From positions 21,034,061 through 21,098,060 of the forward strand of contig OX439050.1 of the NCBI GenBank assembly GCA_949317995.1: DNA of 64,000 nt. Reading direction: 5' to 3'. The position numbers and the translations under genes are program-made. Source of the stretch: Acholoe squamosa (Eukaryota > Annelida > Polychaeta > Phyllodocida > Polynoidae). This document shows, one piece after another, positions 35,260 to 47,164 of the stretch (position 1 is the first letter of the stretch; each line of letters opens with the position of its first letter). A model generated the notes under the pieces. It was not told where the DNA came from, did no database searches, and was given only the letters and a program-made list of their open reading frames with translations.

Positions 35260-36812
35260 TTAGGATAAGAGCACAATTCCTTTTCTAAGTTTCATCTCAA
35301 ACTCAAGACTCTCTTGTGCTGATGTGAATCCCGAGAAGGCGCCATAGAGATTGTCAAACATCAAGATCTTGTATTTTGTGGAATAGACCTCAAAAAGATC
35401 AAGCACATCATCTGAGTTAGGTCCTTTTGACAAATCATTGGGCATTATAACCTTATTAACACCTACCTTTGAAGGTAGCTCAACACCTCCAGCTTGCACC
35501 ATAGCTTTATGTAAATAACTATACATCAGGAAAACCTCTGAAGTACTCTTCTTGGTTGCTGCTGGTACCAGCGGATGGCCTCGAAATGAGTGCTCACGGT
35601 AATCATTCCCAAACACTTCATCAAATCTGGTCATGTTCATAAACTGACTCAGCAGACAGTTGTTCAATTTGCATTTTCCATTCACACATTGTGGACAGAA
35701 GAATTTTGGGAGGATAACAATACGATTTAGGATTCTTCCATAAGCAAGTGCATTTTGGAGTGCATGGATTGCAAACTCGATCGTCCGTTTACCCATGTCA
35801 TAGTTATTTTCATAGCAGATATACAAAGTTTTAGGATCTGAATAGTAGCCATCAATATCAGAATACCATAGCTGTTTGTCTTTAAGCCAGAGTGTCCTAT
35901 CTGGTGGTGATAGAAATTTAGGATGATGTGTTACAGAACAGTCTGGATCATTTGGAAACTTAATGCATCGTGGTAGCTTTACAAGTGTGAAAATTTGTTT
36001 TCTCCTCTGCATCACATCTAGAACTGACTTGAATATGGCAGCAAATGACTTATTAGCATCTTTCTCCACTTCTTGTATGGCAGTTTGGTGAAAGAGTAAA
36101 GTGCCTGGTGTGTTAAGGTTGATGAAGAAGCTATGTGCATGCTGAGTGTTTCCATAAGGGATGACCATATCAATATGGCCACTCGGCAAATATGGAAGGG
36201 CCTTGGTTAAACTGGATTCAAAGTCGATATAAATAGGAGTGTACCCCATTTCCAGAATATTTGCAAGTATCTTAAACACTGGTGTACTTGATCCAGGCAA
36301 GGATTCATCAATATAACAAGACAAACCCTGCTTCTTGGTTGCTTCACACAGCATGGCATCTTGACACACAAATAACAAATTCCTCTTTTTCGTCCAGCGT
36401 TCTATGGTCTGTAGAGCGTTCTTAGCCATATCAATATGGTCCACATTAGGTATAACCATCACAAAAAGATGTGTCCCTTCTATCACTTCTGTTAGGGCCT
36501 TCTCGAGATCCCGATACTGGCACCAACTTGCATTTGGCTTGAAAACTGAAACCAAATTCTCAGATTCCGCTTTCTCAAAAAATGGATTAACAGGTGCTGC
36601 CATCTCACCCTCAGGGACTCCTTGTCCATCGTCCTTGTTATACTTGTCAACCACCTTTTTCAGATTTGTGTCTGGTGGTAGTCCAAGTGTAGGAAGAGAA
36701 ATCTCCCTGATGGTGTTTTGTGTGGAGAGAGGACTAAAGACATTGAAGCAGAGCACCAGTAGACACCCCACTGACATGAATGCCACCACCACCATCGATG
36801 GCCACCTTTCGG
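35260..36812 (-). CDS. GT77-like glycosyltransferase, terminal coding exon (paralogue B)
   Basis: Type II membrane glycosyltransferase, collinear with paralogue A from its first residues (no gap over the first 200), and about two thirds identical by eye. The exon starts after TTATGCAG (AG at 36814-36813) in phase 1 with ERWPS, exactly where paralogue A starts with QKWRS, so both share the intron. A hydrophobic anchor follows (VVVAFMSVGCLLVLCF). The GT77-like domain has YIDFES where paralogue A has YIDFDT: the third position of the DxD-like motif (residue 193, numbering from ATG at 36795) is Glu. Both keep PNASWC, LFVC, MLCEAT, ALAY..ILNR, YREHSFRGHPLVP and the Cys-rich CPQC/CKLNNC segment. 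The stop is TAA at 35260. The Met at 36795 is in frame, but the acceptor site suggests that the true start is in an upstream exon. The frame is intact, so it is probably a live gene. Confidence 0.78.
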
Positions 36813-36999
36813 CTGCATAAGAAATCAGAGGACATTAGGTTTATGTATTGTCTCCCAAATTGACATATATCCCCATCTTCTTTAAATTTGCTTGATGTTG
36901 GTAAATGGGAAATAATGAAATGATACTGGTGAAGACTAATCATAGTGTAGTCAAAACGCTGCTTATTTCTCGACTACGTGTTCAACTTGTTACTTGTAG

Positions 37000-37003
<4 letters not shown>

Positions 37004-37061
<58 letters not shown>
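37004..37061. repeat. (TA)n microsatellite
   Basis: About 29 uninterrupted TA units, directly upstream of paralogue B exon on the minus strand, inside its intron or 5' flank. Confidence 0.97.
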
Positions 37062-37064
<3 letters not shown>

Positions 37065-37768
37065 TCAACTTTAAATATTTTTGACTGTGTCTGGTTTTAT
37101 GCGACACTTTTTACATTGAAATGTAATGAGAGATTGTATCTAGGAAGGCATTACAGAGAGAATTATTTCACGGTGGTTATTTTAAAGAAAGTCTTTATAC
37201 TCGAGTGAAATTGTCATATTTAACTCACCAGATCGCAGTAGACAGGCAAGAGGTCTGCACATCCATATACAGACATATCTTGTTACCTGCCGCACCCCAC
37301 ACAGTCCCCCTCCATAATACTGAACAGGCAGTCTATGGGTCAACCTATAAACCTTCCTCTTTTGTCTCCTTGCAAATACTTCTATAAAGCTGATAATCCA
37401 AAGTATGGTGGATCTGAGCATCTTGTAGCCAATGTAATTCTCGATAGACAACTTTGTATCAATGTCCTAGATGTCCTGTGTCTTAATTACTAATAAGGTT
37501 GATTGTGACTTTATTCATGTTAGAGGTAAAATAGATAGTGGTGCTCCAGATAGTCAGTGATACGTGTTATTGACTTGTAGTTTGTGTCTACCTCTGCACT
37601 GACCTTCGGGGATCTTCATAAGAAATTCTTCAAGTCACCAAATAGCTTTGTCTTGAGGTGCACAAATTGCAAGAATCCCCCTCCCTTGTCCTAATGTGTC
37701 CAATGGTCATAAAACTAAATGTGTCCTTGTCTTTGCTCATGTGAATGGTTAATGGTGGTATTACCTTC
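37062..37768. other. No supported gene
   Basis: Sequence between the TA repeat and the dispersed repeat. Small frames only, no recognisable product. Confidence 0.4.
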
Positions 37769-38140
37769 AATTATACCATGCTTATGGGTCATTTGCGTTC
37801 AAGTTTAAGGATAAAACTTGTGCAATTAACCACGGCTAGAATGAACAGGTGACACTAAACCGAAACAAACCATGATAGCGAGTTGACTCGCATCCTTTAC
37901 CATAGCAGACAGCGGGCTGCACGTCTATACGTGGTAAAGTCAACCTCCACTGTTGCGCTGAATCTTGCCGTCTGGTGTATAGACGAAGTACTACCTTTCT
38001 TGTCGGACGGCAAACATGGAGCGATTGGATTATGGCCATTTTGAGGAATGTTGATAAACAGAAATCTAATATGGCAGAATGGCTTTATTGTGTCCATGCC
38101 TAAAGTCAACTCGTGCATCAATAAAGCTTATATATCCTCT
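37769..38140 (+). repeat. Dispersed repeat (ATTATACCATG family), copy 2
   Basis: Collinear with copy 1 (31283). It ends with CGTGCATCAATAAAGCTTAT and ATCCTCTAACTAT, the same right end as the inverted copy at 40335. A plus-strand AATAAA is present near that end. Confidence 0.7.
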
Positions 38141-39325
38141 AACTATCGGCCGGTGTCCTGGCAGTGTGTATTCATCAAATGGGCGTTGTCTCTAGAAGTG
38201 GGATAGGGGTTGAGGCTAAATATAGTACAGGGTAGGACACTGCTGGAGCTGCCATACTGGTACAGACTACTTGACAGTAGGCTCAAAGCAGACATGGAAC
38301 ATTGCAGTGACAGTGCAAACCCTATGGGCACAAGGTTGCAGTACACCAATTGAAGGGAGGTGGCAGCAGGAGACACTTTGTAACTCCGCACTGAAGGGTG
38401 TTGTACAATGATTGTTGGTCTAAAATCTGACAGTGGGTAGGCAAACCAGGCATCAAATTAATCCTTAGGGTGTATATTAATTGATTTGAGTGTTATTCAG
38501 GCTGATATTTGATGGTAAGTTGAGGGGGGTGCACTCCATTTAATTAGAGAATTTATTGAAAACATTCACTGCAAAACCCCCAAATTTGGGTATGTCCGCA
38601 CTCTACGGCCGATAGCGGAAAAGTTAATTACATTGTACCACATCTCACGGCCCTAAATTAATGGGAAAAATGTGTGCCTACAAGAAAATAATAGTGGCTA
38701 AGCCCAGAAATGTGCATGAATATTTTATTTTTGCCAATATGTTATATAGGCCAACAGTGGAAAAATAATTAGTATTTTGCAGCCACTAAGCAGACATGAA
38801 ACTGCAGTGACTGACACTGTCCTAACCTTCTCTCCATAACCTCTGTATGGAGAATGACTCAAGTTGGTGCTCATGTTTAACACAGACCACACGCTGTTTC
38901 CTTTTCCGGTAGTGGGGCCGGAAAAGGAAAGGGGGTAGTGAGTAAGAGCGTGTGAAGGGTGCCCCTGGTGTGTGCATGAGGAACTAATTTAGTCCCCACT
39001 CTCCTTTGTCCACCCAGAAATCCAATATATTTTTACCAAATCAAGCCTGTTTTGGTCATTTTGGACCAAAATATGACAACACTAGGCCACAAATTGTATG
39101 TTTGTGCTGTTTGAAAAAAAGTTTCTAGTCCCCACTCTCCTTTGTCCACACAAAAGCACATGGCTGTTGTGTTGTGTATAACGAAGTGGTCATTATATGT
39201 ACAAGAGGGGAGGTGGTGGGTTTTCATTGATGTGGGAAAACTACCTAACAGCATTTAGATTCTTTTACTGCCCCTCACTTAGAACTGATTTTGCAAAATG
39301 AGCCCCCCCCCCAAATTAGGTTATA
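38141..39325. other. Noncoding, nothing recognised
   Basis: A CTAGTCCCCACTCTCCTTTGTCCAC-type segment occurs twice (about 38992 and 39126), a small direct repeat. No gene seen. Confidence 0.4.
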
Positions 39326-39487
39326 GGCGACCGCAGACGGGCCAGATTCGATCGGTAACTAGGGAGTACCGACCCGATCTGATCAGGAAGATCAAACTTG
39401 TTTGATATTGACCAACTGGATCAGACGTCCACGCAGACGCTTCTGATTGTCAGGATGTCGACCCAGTCGGGCCCGTCTGCGGTCACC
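39326..39487. mobile_element. GACCGCAGACGGGCC MITE, copy 1
   Basis: The left end is GGCGACCGCAGACGGGCC and the right end GGGCCCGTCTGCGGTCACC, inverted. The interior is rich in GATC words. The flanks are TTATA on the left and TTATG on the right, a possible imperfect duplication. Confidence 0.85.
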
Positions 39488-39682
39488 TTATGGGTTGGAC
39501 CAGTCTACAGTTGTTTTTATCGTGACTGACCTGCGCAAGTGGAAGGGGGGGGGGACTTTTGCCTACAAAACCTATGACATGTGAGGAGCACAGAATACCA
39601 TATATGACTTTTAGTTTACTACTAAAAGAGGGCTAGCATGGCGATTTTCAAAGCCCCCTATTAAATGTCGTTCTACTGTAAA

Positions 39683-39838
39683 GCTGACCGCAGACGGGCC
39701 CAACTGGATCGGCCGATCGAGAAGTCGGGAAGATCTGCGGAGGACATCCGATCCAGTCTGTCAATATCAAACATGTTCAATGTCCCCCGATCCGAACTAC
39801 CCTAACTACCGACCGAATCGGCCCTGTCTGCGGTCGCC
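39683..39838. mobile_element. GACCGCAGACGGGCC MITE, copy 2
   Basis: The left end is GCTGACCGCAGACGGGCCC and the right end GGCCCTGTCTGCGGTCGCC, the same family and size as the copy about 200 bp upstream. Flanking TAAA/TTTA suggests the inverted repeat extends a few bases further. A frame starting in it is not a gene. Confidence 0.85.
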
Positions 39839-40334
39839 TTTACCGGGTACTAGCTGGTACCGTATACAAAAACAATGGTACCGGCACCGGTACCGGTACC
39901 TGCATCAATTACGCGTTTCTGCATGCGTGCCAATGATGTTCATGTTAGTAAATCCTGAAGCTGTGGTTTGGGTTTGCCAACAGGCAGTACATCCACTTTG
40001 GGATTTTGCCCCACTGAAAGGGTCCTTTTCCAAATGCCCCCCCTCCCCACTGGCAATAAATGACTCAGCCCTTTATATTGTTGTAATATGTTTGTCAGCT
40101 TGCACTGCCATCTGGTGTCTACATAGAAATACTGTATGTTGCGCCATCTAGAGGATGGGAAATTAGACTGACACAAGCCTGTCCCGAGTATGAGAGTTGC
40201 AGCAGGTTGCCAGCTAAGTTAGCTTCTCTCCCTGTACTGTTATATTACTCTACTGTCACTCTCCGAGCACAGGCCGGTCAAACCGTGACACAGACGTACC
40301 AAGGCTGTAGCCTGTAGGTATGCTGCACGTCTGT
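39839..40334. other. No supported gene
   Basis: Contains a short GGTACC-rich patch (39843-39900, repeated GGTACCGG words). No coding feature recognised. Confidence 0.4.
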
Positions 40335-40537
40335 GTTAGATTGTCCACATAGTTAGAGGATATATAAGCTTTATTGATGCACGAGTTGGGTTCAGTCACT
40401 TGATACAATGAACTCTGGCGTTATGGTGTAGAGAGAAAGTACTACATCATTCATTCTAGCCGTGGTTAATTGCACGAGTTTTATCCTTTAACTCGAACGC
40501 AAAAATATGCAAATGACCCATAACCATGGTATAATCG
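40335..40537 (-). repeat. Dispersed repeat (ATTATACCATG family), copy 3, shortened
   Basis: Inverted relative to copies 1 and 2. It carries both family ends (ATAGTTAGAGGATATATAAG on the left, CCATAACCATGGTATAAT on the right) but lacks part of the middle. Confidence 0.7.
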
Positions 40538-41555
40538 CCGCTAAATCTCCCCAATTTTAGGCCTCTGGTGCGCCGTATAGCAAAGCCCTGGACTAAGGGT
40601 GTGGCTTATTTGCGAGTGTGGCTTAATTATTCCAAGGTAGCAGGTTACCCCATGGGCATGGCTATTCCTGGAGCTTGTTACCAGCGAGCTCTACTGATAA
40701 GACCTATTAGATGGATACCAGTTAGCCCCCGAAAAAGCCGCAGTGAATAGTTGGGATTATCTCATTGGTTAACAATTAATCCTGCTAGGTCCGTATACAT
40801 GGAGTTTTACGGTAGGATGTTTTTAAATGGTCTTTTTATCCTTTTGTTGTGAATATAATCAAGACAGCAGATTTATGTACAAGTATATTGCACGGCCTTT
40901 CAGTCTGTCCACGGTTTAGTAATTTCCCTTTCACATCCAGCAAAGTACATAGATAACTTGAGTCTTTTTCTCCATGACGCTGGGCCAATAGAAAGGCAGC
41001 AGTGTGGTAGTAAATTATGCTCTTCCTTGCAGTGTACTACCGATCATAGGCAGAAAATATACGTGTTACAATGAGAATATTTCCATGTAAGAGCCAGTCC
41101 TCATAATGGAAATGCCTTCATTAATGCCTTCTTGGCAGTGGTTGGTTTAGAGAGAGTTTGTTCCGAAGGAAGGACATCCACATGCAGCTTCTACACAATT
41201 CTGTAATGCACTGGTCAGCTGAACCTTCAGTCCACTATATCCTAAATTGACCCTCTCCTTATAAAGAGTGCTACATGTTCCTGTAACATTTCTCCAGTCC
41301 ACATGCAGTGCATGGTTGGGGGTGTTAACGGTCTTACTCCCTGCTGAAGTGTGACTGTTGGCTGATAGCCCGGCTGATAGTGAGTGTAAAAGCCCACAAG
41401 GGACAAGTGCTATTTGCAGGTGACTTATCAGCACGCCTGGTGGTGTGTGCAGTGAAATCCTTATCTGCACACCACTAAAGAGAGAACTAAAATCCTGGGT
41501 ATATGAGAGGCGTATTACATTCTTTCGATGATCAATGACTTAATTCCTCCTTACA
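40538..41555. other. No supported gene
   Basis: Sequence between two repeats. A 107-aa minus-strand frame (41470-41147) has no recognisable domain and its upstream part enters the degenerate repeat region. Confidence 0.35.
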
Positions 41556-41579
41556 TTGTATTTCTGCATTGTTTTATGC

Positions 41580-41930
41580 CTTCAGGGGTGCATACAACAG
41601 TCACTACACACACCAGCTAGTTTGCATATAAGCCCTTGCATGCACACCTTCTGTGTGCAAATTAGATACCTTGTAGACACCCTGCAGTGTGCATATAAGA
41701 TCTCTATGTATTGTGCAAATGTGAGATCTTATCAACATTCACCACACTCACCAGTTGGTGTGCCAATAAGGGATTTTAATTGCACGCTCACTGGTGTGCA
41801 TATATCAGTAGCTGAATGCACGCCAGTGGTCGTGGATATACCAGATCTTATAGGCACAATGGTGTCCCAATAGGATGTCCATTGAACACACTTGGTGTGC
41901 ATATAGACGCTGTTACATGCATACTAGGGC
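41580..41930 (+). repeat. Degenerate tandem repeat (TGGTGTGCATATA)
   Basis: Roughly 35-50 bp spaced recurrences of (T)GGTGTGCATATA-like words alternating with AGATCTTAT and TTGCACG-like words. Too diverged to fix a period by eye. A 105-aa frame through it is an artefact. Confidence 0.6.
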
Positions 41931-43320
41931 AGGTCTCTGCACGGACACACCCCATTTAACACAGAAAGTGACCGTGTAACATAGTGTCTCAGGCTGACGT
42001 GGGATAATGGGGGGTAGGGTGATCACCATACAAACGTGGTTTGGCTATAGTCACTCTAACCTTCCAAAATTATATGGAATATATGTCGATGTATATTATC
42101 ATTATGGTACAAACATCTATATGGAGCATATGCACCTATTATTATCATAATATTGTGCACTCTATAGTAGATTTGCATCTGTATGTCATATACATTAAGG
42201 GAAAATTATGTATTTGAAAGATTCTTAAGCTTTTTAAGGGAAAATTAATGTCTTTTGAAAAATTCACAACATTTTCATTTCAACCGTGATCCCCGTTCTT
42301 CTTTAATCAACATGTTTGTACGGATGTTTCTATCCAGTGTGACTTGTAGAAAATCAGCAGAGGGGCATTACCTACGAGACATAATACCACAAAAACAGCT
42401 TCCCATTAGCTTCCTTTTTAAGGCATTTTGCCCTTAAATTGTCATACTGCACTAGGACATCTAGATTTTACTTTTTTGGCATTTTCAATGTACATCATGC
42501 TAATATAATCCAATATTTTGAGATTATCAGTAGCAGGACCAGATTCTAGGATGCTGTAACACTTGTCATTGCCCCCCACCGTAACCCCCCCCCCCCACAC
42601 ACACACCTACTTTCCAACATATAGGCCTACATATGGGATTGGGAGAGTACAGTGATGACGATGCAATATTGTTGTCGTTTTCTGGTACAATTCTTCGATT
42701 GCAGGAATATTGCACTGCATGCACTTTTCCCCTTCTATTTTGTTCAACACATCTACAAAAAAAAAAGAATGCAAAACCAGTGAATTGACAACTGGCAATC
42801 ACTTCCCCAGACGCACCAACTTTTTCTAGGTCCTATCTTAAACCGGTTTGCTAACGGGGTAGATTTTCCTTTTTCACTTAGACATCAGCACAACGACTTT
42901 CATGTTTTTGTATAGTCTCCAGTCATAAATGAAATAAGATAGGTCTTTCCTTTTTCACTTTACCAGCCCTTCAGAGAGATTGGTTGGTTTTTGCATGGAT
43001 ATGTGAAAAGACTGCACCCCCAATACACTGCAAAAATTGTGTTTATGTTTCAACGGTGACTAGGTCTAAGTATGTCTATAGTCTAAACATACAGGTGTCT
43101 CATCAAATAGGCCTACTATGCATATAATCATAGATGTGAAATAATTATTAAGTTTCACTGTAGGCATATATATTCAATGTTATTTTGCAAGGATAAATCT
43201 ATTTCCGTCCTGAGAAGCTCTCAAGTCTCTCACTCTAGTGTTGTGTACATGTGTGTTGTGCATATGGCTGACCTCTTTGGACACTTTGCCCTTGTAAATA
43301 CCTGCTGATATCCAAAAGGA
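41931..43320. other. Noncoding, nothing recognised
   Basis: Includes a direct duplication around 42205-42260 (AAGGGAAAATTA) and a poly-C/CA tract at 42580-42606. No gene seen. Confidence 0.4.
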
Positions 43321-43735
43321 TGTTAAATGATAAAATAGCATAAAAAAAAAGAAAAGAAAAATTATTTTCTAAAACTAAAAGAAAATCTGTCAAAGAAAAG
43401 GTTTTTGTCGCTATAATAGAAAATTGTCCAAAAAATGTGTAAAAATTCTTTCTCAAAAAAAAAAATTGTTTAAAAATTTTGTTTGTGCTGTCACTGTTAA
43501 ACCAAAAAAATCCTGCTGTCACTGTCAACTAAAAGAAAAAAAGTATCAACTGAAAAATTAAAAAAAAACTCACTGTCACTGTTAACTGTCACTCTGATCT
43601 GCACTCGCTTGTGACAGGTATCTTTTAGCATAGGGAAAAGAAGACTATCCATGCTCCATGCTATGATTTTTTTGGTTGACAGTGACAGCAAAAAAAACAA
43701 AAAAAAAACATTTTTGTCTAAAAACAATTTATAGG
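43320..43735. repeat. A-rich low-complexity block with an internal inverted repeat
   Basis: Poly-A runs dominate. CTGCTGTCACTGTCAAC (about 43511) and GTTGACAGTGACAGC (about 43677) are inverted copies, with further CACTGTCACTGTTAAC words between. Possibly a small fold-back element. Open frames on the minus strand come from the T-rich composition. Confidence 0.5.
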
Positions 43736-44061
43736 CCACCATAGTATTTCACACAATTTATTATTCTGACATGCAAATAAAAAGAAATCTATCATAGCAG
43801 AAAAAGTTTAAACCTAAACACCTAGATATCTTAACACTTATGTTTTGCACATTGTTTGTCTAAACATGTTTATGTCTAAACATGTTTAGGAACATGATTA
43901 CAAATATGTTGCAGGATTATGTTTAGTACAGTGTTTATAGAAATCTAAACACCAAAAACTATGCGGGCTTCCCTAGCCCACTTAAAAGGGTCTATATCTC
44001 CTCTTTCCTATCCCCTCAGGATGTGTGTGGTGCACATATGCGCGGGCACTGACACATTCCT
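43736..44061. other. No supported gene
   Basis: TTTATGTCTAAACATGTTTA-like palindromic words recur at 43850-43890. Nothing else recognised. Confidence 0.35.
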
Positions 44062-44147
44062 CTGTTAAATTATCAACCTGTGAAGCACGGGATAGCCACT
44101 TAGTGCCGCTAAAGTGCTGTAAAACACAAATCAATCAATCAATCAAA
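44062..44147 (+). repeat. LINE or SINE 3' tail ending in (AATC)n
   Basis: AGTGCCGCTAAAGTGCTGTA followed by AAACACAAATCAATCAATCAATCAA, a conserved-looking stem region and a short tandem tail, typical of 3' ends of CR1/L2-type LINEs and the SINEs that use them. No reverse transcriptase remains upstream. Confidence 0.4.
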
Positions 44148-45380
44148 CCAAAAACTATGCACGAACACGCCCTTAGTTTTAGCCTACAGTATCTCACAGC
44201 CTTTTTCAGAGAAAATGGGTATAAAAAATTTTATGTCTCCCACTCGAAGAGGTCGGAAAATTTTGCGCCCCCTTCTGGTCAAGGGATCAGAAAAGTGTCC
44301 CCCTTTCTCAAGCCCACCCCCTCCCTAACTGGCTTTGGAACCTTCTAGTTTCATTATACATTGTACATGGTTTTGACATGCTGACACGCATTATTGGTGT
44401 TCATTCTCCCACTCATGGAGTGAATTACCATGAGTAAACTGTACATGTATGTCGAAAGGCTTCTTTTTCTAGAGGCACTTTTTCTAGGAGAGGGGCAGGA
44501 GGGAAAGTGGGCCAAATCAAGTAAGCTGACAAACAGGAAGTTATTTGGCTTTCCCTTATTACCTATAGTAAATTGGAGGTCCTTTACATTTCAGACATTT
44601 CAGACATACAACTGTCAGTTCTTCACAATGTGCAATGGAGGCATAGGTAACATGTTAAGCTACATCTGGACATATCCCCCCTTCTCTATCATTATTAAAG
44701 TACATATATACATGAAAATGCTACTAAAAATGCAATAAATAGTTAAGATTAGCATGAAAAAATTATTTTCTCATAAGGTGGTAGGTAGGTTTAAAAGTCT
44801 TTTAGCTTTAATTAAGTTAATACATGTTAGGCTGTATTTTGAGCAGTTTAGAATGGATTTCGGGTTATAAGGAGGCATATCTCAGCCTTAAGATGTGATT
44901 TCTTTTGGATTTCTGGGCTAAATTATTGAATACAATTATTGAATACAATGAATAGGAATAACAAAGTTTTTTATTGATGGGTCTTAGTGTCATGTGTGAT
45001 GATTATTTAAATTAGGGGGTAAACGACCTACAGAGTGTATATCACAGTGAATTATACCATAGGGAGTGCAGGCTAATCTAGCCTCGCTCATCCAGGCCCA
45101 TATGAGGGCCTGGACCGGTTCTACTTGTGACTTTTGATGATATAAAATGGGCATCCGTGGACGCCCATTTTCACCAGAGGGAGGCCAAGGGCCAAGTCAG
45201 AATTATTGGGCTCTTGAGTACCCCCTCATCAATACAGTCCAAGGAAGAACCTGTATGTTGTTTTAGGAGCAAACTAAGTGTAAATGGGGGTCCGAACAAT
45301 AGAAAGATACATATTCACTTATCATACATGTAATGTACAAACTTATAACACAAATGTTTCCCTGTGACTTTTTCTAATAT
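44148..45380. other. Noncoding, nothing recognised
   Basis: No gene or repeat with clear ends. A 102-aa frame (44430-44738) has no recognisable product. Confidence 0.4.
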
Positions 45381-47050
45381 CCCAGCAAATTGTCGTTATC
45401 TGTCGCCATGATACGTCATCAATGGTGACTCCTTTCTGAGTGATAACTCACTGCGTCATCTTTCGCCACTGTGTGTCAGTCTCACATGGCATGGCGATTT
45501 ATCACATCAGTCGACAACATGATCTCACTCAATGCGTGAGTATGTGCCACCCCTTGTCATCCCTCACAAATCAAGGTGACTTATTACCACCATCGCCAAC
45601 ATGGATCTAACTCACTGCGTGAGTATGTGCCACTGCCTGTCAACTCTCAGTCAGAATGGTGGCTTATCCCAACCATCGCCAACATGTATCTGACTCATTG
45701 TGTGATTATGTGCCACTCCCAGTCAGTTCTCACTCAGAATAGCGACTTATCACCAACATCGCTAATATGGATCTCACTCCCTGCGTGATTATGCGCCACT
45801 CCTAGTCAACTCTCACTCAGAATGGCAGCTTATCACCACCATCACCAACATGGATCTCACTCACTCCGTCAATATGTGCCACTGTCTGTCAACTCTCATT
45901 CAGAATGGCAACGTTTCACATGCATTGCCACATGGCTCTCACTCACTGCGTGAGTTTGTGTCACTCCTAGTTAATCTTCTCTCAAAATGGCGACTTATCA
46001 CCACCATTGCCAACATTGGTCTCACTCAATACGTGAATATGTGTCACTCCAAGTCAATGCTCTCTGAGGATTGCATCATCTGTCACTCACTCTCACTCAC
46101 AGTGGCAACTTATCACCACCATTGCCAAAGACAGCACCACTGTTCAACATGTAGCCTATCTAGGAAGTGTGGGCATGAAGTATAAGTCCCATACGTATCA
46201 AATGTGCTTTGTTTCACACTGATTTCCATGTAATACTTCAGAGTTGAATCAAACAAGATTATATAGAGAGAATATCAATTGAATTTAGATAGAGGTATCT
46301 CTAAAATGAAAGAAACTATCCATAAACACCTTTTCTCTGGTTACAGGAAAAATACATAGGGAAATATCAACATGATCAACTTGTCTGTGGTTAAAGGGGA
46401 GGTTACATATGGCAATACCTTCTCTGGCAAAACATACTTTGATTTGGCAGATGTGAGGCTGCATGATTACCAATGTCGATGATCATGAGCTTTTCATCTA
46501 ACAAGGTGAGTGATCACCAGCGTCGCCATAACTGGTGAGTCTGAGTGATCACCACTCTCTCCATCCATGGTGAACCTGCGCTATGACATGGTGCGCGTTT
46601 CATCTAGCGAGGTGAGTGATCAACTGCCTTGCCATCCCTGGTGAGTGTGAGTCATCACGATCCTCGCCAACCATGGTGAACATGCACTATGGCATGGTGT
46701 GCGTCTCATCTAGCGAAGTGAGTGATCACTCATGTCGCCATCCCTGGTGAGGATGAGTGATCACTCATGTCGCCATCCCTGGTGAGGATGAGTGATCACG
46801 ATCCTCGCCATCCCTGGTGAACATGTGCTATGACGAGGTGCGTGTTTCATCTAGCGAGGTGAGTGATCACCCACGTCGCCATCCCTGGTGAGTCTGAGTG
46901 ATCACCATCCTTGCCATCTGAGGTGAGGCCATGTGGTCACCACCATTGCTGTTCCTGGTGATCTTGTGCTATAGCGACGTCGTGTTCCATCTAGCGACAT
47001 GTGTGAGCCACTTCACACAGGTTAACGAGGAGTCACGACAATTTGCTGGG
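45381..47050 (+). mobile_element. CCCAGCAAATTGTCGT element, long copy 2 (1670 bp)
   Basis: Same ends and orientation as the copy at 24870, with AT on both sides (2-bp target duplication). The 83-bp array is longer here: homologous points fall at 45601, 45684, 45767, 45850, 45932 and 46014. Three of these units are absent from copy 1. The right 35-bp array and the unique middle are present. No transposase frame. Confidence 0.88.
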
Positions 47051-47085
47051 ATAAAAGTAGCATCACTGTGTTCCCTACCTAAGTG

Positions 47086-47164
47086 ACAGGAGGCTGTACA
47101 AGTGATACATAGGGTTTCGGGAGGCCATACAAGTGATACATAGGGTGTGAGGAGGCCATACAAG
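47086..47164 (-). repeat. 31-bp minisatellite, left fragment
   Basis: About two and a half units of GGAGGCCATACAAGTGATAC followed by ATAGGGTGTG, ending abruptly at CAAG where the 5' LTR begins. It continues after the 3' LTR at 57761. Confidence 0.92.
47161..47164. other. Target-site duplication of the LTR element (left)
   Basis: CAAG immediately before the LTR, repeated at 57761-57764 immediately after the other LTR. Confidence 0.85.

Noticed and set aside
35260..36795. ATG at 36795 as the true start of paralogue B
   Set aside because: The splice acceptor just upstream and the matching boundary in paralogue A, which has no ATG there, favour an upstream start.
44430..44738. 102-codon plus-strand frame
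   Set aside because: No recognisable domain, AT-rich context, no splice or promoter support.
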